From a virus: 20,786 nt of DNA. The notes under the pieces were generated by a model, which worked only from the letters and a program-made list of their open reading frames with translations, ran no database searches and was not told the origin of the DNA. The stretch spans positions 1 to 20,786 of IMG/VR virus record IMGVR_UViG_3300006928_000134. One strand, given 5' to 3'. How positions within the stretch are numbered: position 1 is the first letter of the stretch; every line of letters starts with the position of its first letter. A program made the translations under genes and the position numbers. Positions 8,244 through 18,800 of the stretch are shown in pieces.

Positions 8244-9787
8244 TAGAATTCCAGAATGATTTTAACGTCTTCTTTTTGTCGAGTGTTTCGAGCAATCAGA
8301 GCTCTATTATCTAAGTAAATAACTTCGCCTGATCCTTTATTTATCTCAGGACTAGCAAGTCCATTTGCAAAATTAACACCCAGACTAATAATTTTATTAT
8401 TTACGGTTGTAATACCCACATTAAAGTTTGTATCTACAGCACCATTTCCACTAGGGAAATTTATTTGGTTTGCATTAGACTCAAAAGGTAATACCTTACC
8501 AGAAGTAGAAACTCCAACATAATCTGTTTGATCATGTGATGTTGCATTATAATAAAGGTTTCTATCTTGATAATACTTAAGAACTAAAGTTTCTGAGTCA
8601 TATGATGCAACATATCCTTTAGCAATACCAGCAGTATTGTTTTGAGTAATTAAATTACCCGCAACAGGAGCAGTTCCAGTAATACTTGATAATTTAATTG
8701 AATTCAATGAAGAAAACTGATTATCAGTAAATGTTACTGCTGATCCAGCAACAGTTGGATTCTTTACAATACCAATCTGAGAGAATTTAGTATCAATTGG
8801 GAAATCCTTATCTTTATCATCAAATCTAGCATAGATTAGAATCTTATCAGTTCCTAATTCTTTGTAAATATCAGATCCATGTCCTTTTGATGGAGGAATA
8901 ATTGGAATTAACTTTGCTGCTACTGATGCAGTAGAATTAATCCTACCCAGATCAACAAATCCCCAAGTATAATTTTTACCACCAGATGACACAATTGCAC
9001 TGGTTATTTTTCCACTAACAACATCTACAACAACTTTACCACCAGTACCATCTCCAACAATGTCAAATTCTTGACCCAATCCACCAGAATATCCAGATCC
9101 TTGATTTTCAATATAAATCTTTTTGATTTGATTATTATTTACAGTTGAATCTGCATTATCACGAACTGATTGTATTTGAGACTCAGTGCTAGTTGTCCAT
9201 TGATTTGGAACAGTTATATATTCAGTAGAATCAAATTTTATAATATCACTAGGAGAAACAGTAAACAAATACTTCCAAAGATATCCATCTCCACTACTAC
9301 CACCAGCAGATGGTTCTAAATCAGTAAATAATGGTTCATCCTGAGTTGCATTACCTGTAACACTAATTCCTGAAGATCCATTATCAATACAAACATAAAC
9401 ATTGTAATTTTTATTCATTACATAGTAGTTTGCATCATAAAGTCTAGAAGCTTGTGTTATTGGTGCAGGATATGTTCCACTATAATCATGACGATACATT
9501 TCATATCTTGTTCCCTGTGTCCAATCCGTTCTTCTTATCAATCTTCTAATATTAGCAGCACCTACCTTCTTGCCAAACATTAAAGTATCGGCAGTATGAT
9601 TTACGATGTCAATACTATCTGTTGGGTTCGGAATATTAGTATCCCAATTAGCGGTTCGACCAAAACCAACCATACTTGGATTTGTTAGTCCTAAAAACAC
9701 ATAATAAGCATTTGCAGAACTTTCTACAGTTTCTACAAAGTTATTTGCGTTTAAAATCCTAAATTGATCTGTTACAATGGCAGCCAT
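8243..9787 (-). CDS. 8: Baseplate wedge protein gp8 (T4-like), 514 aa
   Basis: The N-terminus (AIVTDQFRILNANNF) matches the start of T4 gp8 (AIVTSKFRTEKMLNF). Further matches are GDGYLWKYLFTVSP and EYITVPNQW against T4 GDGYVWEYLFEIPP and EYIVVPW, FSQIGIVKNP against the T4 FRQISIITNP region, and the C-terminal GEVIYLDNRALIA...EDVKIILEF against GEMIYMENRPPII...EEINILFTF. In T4 a gp8 dimer sits in each of the six baseplate wedges with gp10, gp7, gp6, gp53 and gp25. The T4 protein has 334 residues. Much of the extra length here is an insertion at about residues 220-290, containing two GSGY-type units (QGSGYSGGLGQ, SSGGKNYTW) like those in both neighbouring genes, plus further growth toward the C-terminus. 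A late promoter lies directly upstream. The start is fixed by family alignment and by that promoter. Confidence 0.95.
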   Translation of the reverse strand: MAAIVTDQFRILNANNFVETVESSANAYYVFLGLTNPSMVGFGRTANWDTNIPNPTDSIDIVNHTADTLMFGKKVGAANIRRLIRRTDWTQGTRYEMYRHDYSGTYPAPITQASRLYDANYYVMNKNYNVYVCIDNGSSGISVTGNATQDEPLFTDLEPSAGGSSGDGYLWKYLFTVSPSDIIKFDSTEYITVPNQWTTSTESQIQSVRDNADSTVNNNQIKKIYIENQGSGYSGGLGQEFDIVGDGTGGKVVVDVVSGKITSAIVSSGGKNYTWGFVDLGRINSTASVAAKLIPIIPPSKGHGSDIYKELGTDKILIYARFDDKDKDFPIDTKFSQIGIVKNPTVAGSAVTFTDNQFSSLNSIKLSSITGTAPVAGNLITQNNTAGIAKGYVASYDSETLVLKYYQDRNLYYNATSHDQTDYVGVSTSGKVLPFESNANQINFPSGNGAVDTNFNVGITTVNNKIISLGVNFANGLASPEINKGSGEVIYLDNRALIARNTRQKEDVKIILEF

Positions 9788-9805
9788 ATTATTAGCTTTT
9801 TCCTA

Positions 9806-9813
9806 TATTTATA
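9806..9813 (-). promoter_or_regulatory. T4-type late promoter (TATAAATA) for gp8
   Basis: The minus strand shows an exact TATAAATA in the 31-base gap between the stop of the giant gene (9819-9821) and the gp8 ATG at 9787. With T4 spacing the transcript would start near 9800, leaving a leader of about 13 bases. The only AGGA in the gap (9801-9804) would then lie just outside that transcript. The extended 11-mer is the same as at 873-883. Confidence 0.87.
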
Positions 9814-9818
9814 CTAAG

Positions 9819-12800
9819 TTAAAGATTCTTTCTTAAAGGACCATTATTTCGGAGTCCAAATCCTCTTCGTTGAATCGTTGGGTATGTAGATAGACCAGAT
9901 TGTCCATTAGTAAATCCAGTAACTCCCAACCCAATTGGGGGAACTCCTGTCCTAGTAAATCCTGAGAGTTTACCCCATGAGAACTTACCAACTGGACGTG
10001 TACCCTGAGTAGATAATCCGACTACAGGAGAATCAGAATGTACATTACAAGTAATAATACCTACATTAGTATCAAATTGAGATACTGTGTATACATTATT
10101 TAAGAATGTAGTTCCTGTACCAACCACGTCATCGTTATTGGTATATATGGAAGTTACTCCTGTGCCGATAGTTGTATCACAAATATAAATTGGTTGGTTA
10201 CTTGTTAATGCAAAAGAACCACCAACAAAGAATTTAACTGCTAATGCAGTACCAACACCAACAGAAGTTGTAATTCCAGTAATAATACCACTAGCACCTT
10301 CAAAAGTACTTATAGTAGTAACAATCTCTGATGAGAATGTAGGTGCTTGTGCAATTACTTGTGGTGGATGTGCTTGTGAATATCCAAAGCCAGGATTGAC
10401 TATAGATGATCCTGTAACAACACCATTTGTTAATGAGAGTGTTGCAGTAGCAGTTGATCCAATACCAGTTACAGTATTTGTACCATCAGGAACAAATGTA
10501 GTTGTCATACCAACCGAGAACGGATTAGCAATTTTAACAGTTACTGTTCCACTATATGCACTACCTCCACTAACAATATCTAATGAACTAATTGTTCCAT
10601 TAGTAGCTACTATTGCAGTAATACCAGCAGCAACTGGATTTGATCCATCAACAATTAATCCACCAGCACTATCAACTGTTATATTACCAGCAGTTTTCTC
10701 ATATCGGAAGAATTTTAATGCATCATCATCAATCCATACAAAATCATCAGTTGATTTGAGATCACCAATAATTCTTGCTGTTGGATAAACTTGTGCCTCA
10801 ATAGAATCTCTTGCCTTAGAAACTAAATCACCATTAATCGTTCTATCTACTTTCTGTTTAGTCCAAGATAGTGGTTTATAATTATCTACATCAACACCTT
10901 GTTTGGAATATAAATTTGTTTCAATAGTATCAGATGATGTAATATCGTAGATAGTTCTAATATCCTGATTTGTAGTAGTACTAATTCCATTATGCTTGAA
11001 TATTTGTACACTATCACCATTTTTCAATGAAGGTACAACATCAGTAACAGTAATACTATCAACATCATCAGTACCCTTATAGAAGAATACTGCAATATTA
11101 TCATCAGCATCTGGTGCTTCAGTGAATATAAATGAAGTTCCACCTTCAAAAGTATATGATTCACCAGGTATTTGTAAAATACCATTTACAAATATCATCA
11201 ATAATGCCTTTGGATCAATTAATGATGATTGTGGATCTAATTCATTAATTTCAAAACTTAATAAACTTCCATTATAGTTAAGTGGGAATCTTACTCTAAT
11301 TCCATCTTGAAGATCTTTAATAGGGTCAATATAATCAAATTCACCAAAGTTCCAAGAAGCATACGAGTCGTTAAAGATTTCAAGAACTTCAAGTTCAAAA
11401 TCATCTCTAATGTGTGTAAGTGATCTATCAGTTACAACTCCAACAGGTCTTATAATATCACCAACTTCAAATGAATACCCAGGATTTGTAATTCTAAATG
11501 TCTGGACATCATTTAATGTTGCAGAACTAACTGTTCTTGTAGCTGGTAATTGAGATGCGTTGTGTGTATTAACTACTGCAGTCACGATTCCAACTAAAGT
11601 TGTAATTGAAGATTGAACATTTGCACAATTGCCAGAATCATAGGTAATAGTATCATCAAATACTTGTGTTTTAGTAGTTAAAGCAACATCAGATACACCA
11701 ACATTTACAGTAAATGTATTGCCAGAAGTTGCTGCAATAGCAACATTCGTATTATGTACAGGATCAGTTGATCTTGGATAATCATGATTAGTTCCATGAT
11801 TGTCTCTATCACAAGTGAATCTTAATGAACTTGTAGTAATTCTAACAAGATTAGATGCTTTTTGTACTGCACCTGTAGTTGCAGTTTTAAAGGTATGTGC
11901 GTATTGATTATTTGCTGCAGGTACACCAACATCCACAGTAAATGTATTAACTGTTGTTGCCGCAATAGAAACCCAAGTATCATACTTAGGATCTGATCTT
12001 CTAGGATAAGTATGCTCTGTTGCATGACTATCTCTAGCACAAGTAAATGTTAATGAATTTGGAACAATCTTAACTAAATCTCCAGCATGGAATCCATGTC
12101 CACTAACTGTTAGTTGCAAATTACCAGTTGTATGGAAGTAAGATGCAGCAGTTGGTGTATGTGTAGATGGTGCATGAACTGGATATTTGTTATTTGGAAC
12201 TGTTAGTACCAAATCTCCTGTAGATGCATCATAAGTTGCTGCAGTAGGTGTAGTTGAACCAACTGCGACTCCTCCATCATCTCTAATAGAAATACCACCT
12301 GCTATAGGAGCACTAACAAATGTATGTGCATATTGTGCGCCAGTTGCTGCAGAAACCTTTACATTCCTGATGGCTTTATTTGCCATAGTAGCAGCTTCTC
12401 TAAATGCATATATTACCTGCGCTTCTTCACCAGTAACAGGTGCTGGAGTAGAATAAACACCATTTACAAACAGATTCGCTGCATCATAAGTCTTATCATT
12501 ACCACCATATCTCAAGTTATAAGCTACTGCTTCAAGAACATCTACAACATCATCAATACAATCCTGCTCAGTAAATCCAGATGGGTAATTATATGATGTA
12601 TACTTATTCTTCATTCTTCTTGCAGCAAGATCACCAATAAAGAGTTTATTCTTTTCAATCAAATCTGCTGCATCGGCAAATTTATTATCAGTTCCAATTC
12701 CAATAGATGGTCCCATTCCCAGAGAAACTGATAATCCAATACCTGTCGTAGATGTATTTCCTAATCCACGTCTATAAACACCTGTTACTGGAAGACTTTC

Positions 12801-15800
12801 ATAACTTGGTTGAGGTACAATTGCTTTTGGTTTTGTATATCCACTACCAGCACTATTAATGACAAATCCTGTTATTGTTCCACCAGCACCAATGTTTGCT
12901 GTAATTTGTGCAGCAGATCCAGTATGTCCACCTGCTTTTCCAACATTAACCGAAAGTGTATTTGCATTTACTACAGTAATTGCTAAGTTTGCATTACCAC
13001 CAGCTGGATCAGTTGATCTTGGATAATCATGTCTAGTAAGATGTCCATCCTTAGAACATGTAAATGTTAGTGAATTTTCCACTAACTGTACATTACCACT
13101 ACTTCTTCCATGACTAGGAATAGTTAAGGTCAATACACCAGTCTCAGAGACGTATGTTGCATTTGTAGGTGTAAATGGACCTCCTGTACCTGTTACAGCA
13201 CCAGGAGCAGCACTAATGAATGTATGTGTATATGCAGGATCAGTTATTCCAATTGCAATTGTTGACTTATTATATCCAGATCCATAAGACCAGTTGAATG
13301 AATTAAGAGCACCAGTTGTTGCAATACCAACCGTAGTTATAGCACCAGAACCATTAATCTGTACGGTTACAGCAGCACCAACAAGAGGAGCAATACCCAA
13401 TCCACCTGTAGATCCAACAGAAACAACTACACCACCTCTAGGTAGACTATTCTGATTCACATCAGCACTACTTATAACTTGCTTTCCACTGACAGCAGAA
13501 CTAACTCCAGTGAAACTAACACTGGATATTCCAGAATGCTCAATGAACTCATAATTATTATCTGGGTTATTATCAGTAGATGGTTTTTGGAATATTCCAT
13601 TTATTAATGCAATGGTGCTTCCAGTCTCAATACCAGTTGTATTAGCACCACCAACAGTAACTCTATAGGTTTGTCCAATTCCAGTAAAGGCTTCTGATAT
13701 ATCATCAAAAATAACGTTTTTACTATAACTATTTCTCAAATAAACCATTCCACCAAAATCAGATCTCAAAATATCAAGATTGGAAGCATCTTTCTGTGTA
13801 TTACTACTACCTTTTGGTGATGAAGCAAAGTATATTGTAGTTCCAACAATATTAAAATCTCCATTATATAATCTAACTGTAGCATTATGATTATGTGTTG
13901 CAGGAGCAGATCCAACAAATCCTCTCTCTACTTCTACTAGACTTGCAGATCCTGTACCAGTAATAGGACCAAGAGCAGTAGTTCCTATACCAACAGAAGT
14001 AATCTGCATATACTCATTATCAATTTTTATAACATCTTCAGTTGTCATTGTTGCAATACCAGCAACTTCAAATATACTTCTAGAAGTTGTGATTGATGCA
14101 CCATTATTTGTCAAAGTTGTAGTTACGGGTGTATATGCCAATGGTGCCTGAACAACATTATCAATACTCAATAAAGTCTTTTCAGATTTCTTACTCATTT
14201 CTAATTCATGAGCATTACCACCACCAATACTTGGGAAAGTTACTCCAGTACCAGAATTAGCATTTGATTGTGTTAATGCAAGTTTAAAGGTGTCTTTAGT
14301 TAATCTAATTGCATATACTTCAGTAGGTAAGTTAGTCTGAGATGCATGTTGCATATGAGTACCAGCAACACCTATGAAGGTTGAATTTGGTGTATATACT
14401 AATTCTTCACCAGTAGCAAAGAAATGATCATTAATAGTAAATATTCCAGTTACTGGATTTAATATAGATGTGTCTGCTGGATTAAATATCTTCTCAAAAA
14501 TTGGAACTGTATTATGCCTTAATGGGAAGTCTTTTCTGTTGATTCTATCTCCATTTAATGCATTAAATCTGTATAATGATAATCCTTCATTAATAGTTCC
14601 ATAAATGAGATCTGGAGCAACATTTAAATCATCATTTATTGTATAAACAACTTCACTAAATCTTTGAATCTCTAAAGGCTGTCCATTTACTTCAGAATCT
14701 GGTTTGAAATAATATTTAATTTTTCCTGATGCATAATTTGAAGTGAAATATCCCAATCCACCAGTACTTCCTATTGAAAGAAGTGGATAACTAGTTGTAT
14801 ATACCGAATCGTTATTATGAACTGTTAATAGTTGATGAACTGCACTTGTAGTACCAGAAGAAACTCTTATAATACTCTTAACAGTAGAACAAACATCAGA
14901 ACTAATTCCTGTACTAATTGAGTAATTGGTACTTGGATTTGCAGCTGCAACAGTAAGATATTCAGCATCATATCTTAAAGATCTTTCATTACCATCTGAT
15001 TGTCCAGATTGTTTAAATCTATAAGTTCCAATACCAGCAGAAGTTACACCAAAACCAACAATTTTAGATCTTACAAGTAATTCACTACCAGAAGTAGGGT
15101 TCTCATAATGTAATGATAAAACATTTGAAGCTAATTTAGAAGTTATTATTCCTATAGAAGGAGCAGAATATCCAGTATATTGTGATGTATCAGTATAATA
15201 TTCGGCAATAAATGAGTTTGTACCATCATGAGTTACTACAACTTCAACTAAATTCTTTTCATTTGTAGTTTTATTAGTAACTTCAACAGAAGCAAAGTAA
15301 GATTCAACAGCAGTTGTAGCTCTTGAAATTAATTCTGCAGTTGATCCAATACCAACAGTAGCATTTACACCAGTAAGATCAACATATCCAATAGATTGTG
15401 TACCAATACCAGGTAAATCATTATTGAATGAATTCTTAACAACTTTTAAATCAAGGTCATCATTATATACATCTGTGGGTGTAAATCGTATAGTTCTATT
15501 ATCAACATCATTAATTGTTGATAAAATTCCTATTTTTTCTGAGGAATTACTTACTGATCCTTTTTCAAGGACAAATGTATTTGTATTATCACCATATGTG
15601 ATAAATTCAGTAGATTCAATATCATTAGTTTTTGGATTAATGATCTGAACTAAGAATCGTGAATAACCTTCTTCAATAGAGAAGTCAACATATGGATATT
15701 GTGTTCCTGCTTCTGAGAATAAAGGACTAATATTGTCTATTGTTAGGACTCTATTAGTTTTACATAATGTATAATTTGCTAATTTTTTAGTTTTGAATTC

Positions 15801-18800
15801 TACAAATTTAGATCTAGTTCCTAAAATATCAACATCTTTCGTCATATCAAAGGAATTGATAGTATCAACTCTATTCTCTACTATAAAATCACTTACTACC
15901 GTTGTTGCATTCGTATTAGCAGTAGATCCAACTCCTACAGAAGATGAAATACCAACATCAGCAAAATTCTTAAGTCCACTTGTATGAAGTAGTCTATTAA
16001 CTGGATTAACTAACTCATCATATGTAATTGGACTCTTAACAGTATATGATAGATTCTGATAGTAATCATTATCAGGTATTACCTGAAAATCTTGATTTAA
16101 TTTACCAATATCATCACTCCAACCATAATCCTTTCTTAAGGAATAATCAACATCAAATCTAGCATAATTTTTAATTATTTCATTAATAGTAGCAATAGAT
16201 CCACTAAAAGCACCTAATATTTTTTCACCAATTGATAAATTATATGTCCCTTTAACTTTAATAGTATTAGTAACACTTTCTGTTACTTTTAAATCAACTT
16301 TATTATATTGACTGTTTGTAAGTACTAAAAGATCTTCACCAACAGAGAACTTAGTTGGAACTTGAGATGACTTAAATCTAGGATATTCGTTATAATTTAC
16401 AAGAGAACCAAATCCATTCTGATTTGTTTTAGCAACTCCTACAATAGTTGTACTAATGCCCGTTGCTATTCCATTCATATTCCATTCTACTTTATCTGAT
16501 GGACCAGATGAACTATATGCACTTACGGTAAAGAATTTGTACCCATAATCCTCAGAATTAAATCCACTACCAGCAATAAATGATTGCAATCCTTCTACAA
16601 AGATTTGATCTCCAACAGCAAATGGAGGACTACCAAAACCAGTAATAGGAGTAACTAAAGTACAAGTTGCAATACCTACGGTTCCATCATAATCAAGAGT
16701 CTTAACAGAAACACCATTTGTATTATTAATAGCAACTATTTTCTGTTCTATAGGAGTTAATCCTTTAGGTTCTTGAATAATATTAACAGAACTAACTGTA
16801 ACACCATTAAGTTCTGCCTCTATTATTCCTGTAGAAGCTTTAAGTCCAGTTGTAGGATCTACAATGATTAAATCTGGCTCATTAGTATATCCACTACCAC
16901 CATATGTTACATCTATTGATTTAATAGTATATGCATTTATTAAAGAGATTTTAGATGGAACAAAAGCTTCTGGTCTAAGAGTCTTGTCTGAAGAATATTC
17001 AAAACCCGGATCAATAATTCTAACATTACCAATTCTATTAATATTTTTAGATACTGCTAGAATCTCTGCATTTATTCCTTGTGTGGATCCAATACTTACA
17101 AAATGTGGTAGTTGATTATATCCAAATCCACCAAAATTCATCTTAAGACTATCAACACCACCAATATCTGTTAATGAATTAGTTGTATATTTTAAGTTCT
17201 CGGTATTTGTTTGAGTATATGAAAGTACTTCTGGAACTGCTCTCAATGAGACATTAAATGTAGTTGACCCAACACCAAATACAGAATATTTTCCACTATA
17301 TGTACTATCAACATAATTAATTTGAGAATTATAAACAACTTCAGTGTCTGCAGTACTAATATATCCAGATTTCTCTACTGAGTAGTATACTCTAGCTGGA
17401 TTAGTAGAGGAATATTTAAGGTTGGATGAAGTTCCAACTCCAACTACACTGAAATTATTAGTACTTCCTGTCGAAACAAATTCATTTTTAAAATCTGCAT
17501 CATGGAAGAATTTAACATTATATCCAGTAAGAGAACTATCTGATGTGTCAAATACCAAATCATTGTTATTAACTACTGATATTGGTGGGTTAATTAATGA
17601 TAATTCTTGAGCAGATCCACCAGTACTATTAAAGTTTACGACTGTTGGTGGGAAATTAACAACATCATAATGAGTTTTGGCCAATTGAATATTATCATCA
17701 TCAATTCTATAAACATAATATGCTCCTTCAGATAATCCACTAACAGCAGTGTTTGCAGTATAGAAGACTTTATCTCCTGTTTTTAATCCATGTGCAGCAA
17801 GTGTAATCTGATTAGTTGTGGAATTAATACCAGCAGCAGCAAATGCTATTGGATTAACCAATAAATTCTCGTTTATGTACTTTAATCTAACAGATATTGA
17901 AGTACCAATTCCAACAGATTGATCAGAATTTGCAGTGATATGTACAATATCACTATTTGCCATACTATGTGAAGTAGTAAGAGTTACTTTTGCATCAATT
18001 TTTTGAACTTTTGCAGTTACTTGTGAATGATCAGATCTAATTAAATAATCAAATTCATTAGAACCCTTAGTATGGAAATATAGACCGTCTGTAGATGTTG
18101 TTAATCCAACTTCAGTAGTAACTCCAATATAATCTTTAGATTTTTTAATAACATAAAGAGTCTGATCTGAACCAGATATTGGTATACCAAATGCAGTACT
18201 ACCACCAGTATTTGATACTTGTAAAGCTGAAGTACCTTTTGTAAATATTACTTTTTGATTGGTGTTAAATGGATGATTTGGTAAGTATATAGATTGTGCA
18301 GGTGTAGATGCAGCGACTTGTACTTCGCCTATAGTGTATGGACTTGTAGATCCAATACCAGCTATTGTACCAACACCAAGTGCTTGTGAAGGATTAAAGT
18401 ATACTAGATCATTTACTGTTGACTTAAACTGCTTAGATTTTACTGGTAATGTAAAATAACTTGGAGTTAATTCTAAATCAGTAGACGATGTATGTGCAGC
18501 ACCTACAACGCCTCTCATAACCCTTATAACCTTTCTATCATCAAATGTATTCAGAACTAGGAATTTCTCTGTCCCGATGCCTATACTACTACCTGCAGAG
18601 ACATTAGGTGGTACATTAGAAACATAAATGTCAGTTATAATTCCTGCAGTTGCATTTGCAACAACATCTTTCGTTAATACGGTTCTATCTGTGGTTATTC
18701 CTATAGAATGTGTCTTTGTCAATCCTTTTATGGAGGTTGATACTCCAGAAATAGTTAAATTGTCATTTTTAAGGAATGTGTGTGATGTTGAAATATATCC

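Noticed and set aside
10396-10788. Plus-strand open frame of 130 codons
   Set aside because: It is antisense to the giant gene, its composition reflects the complement of Thr/Gly/Val-rich codons, there is no ribosome site, and no family is recognisable.
11822-12040. Minus-strand open frame of 72 codons in another frame of the giant gene
   Set aside because: It overlaps repeat copies B and C out of frame; its Leu/Gln-rich product is a shadow of the repeat composition.
12324-12596. Plus-strand open frame of 90 codons with several cysteines
   Set aside because: Antisense to a well-supported coding stretch (helical island and flanks); the cysteines come from reversed Ala/Thr codons.
11691-13095. 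CRISPR-like or regulatory DNA repeat
   Set aside because: The repeats are in frame, unevenly spaced and conserved at protein level, so they are domain repeats of a structural protein.
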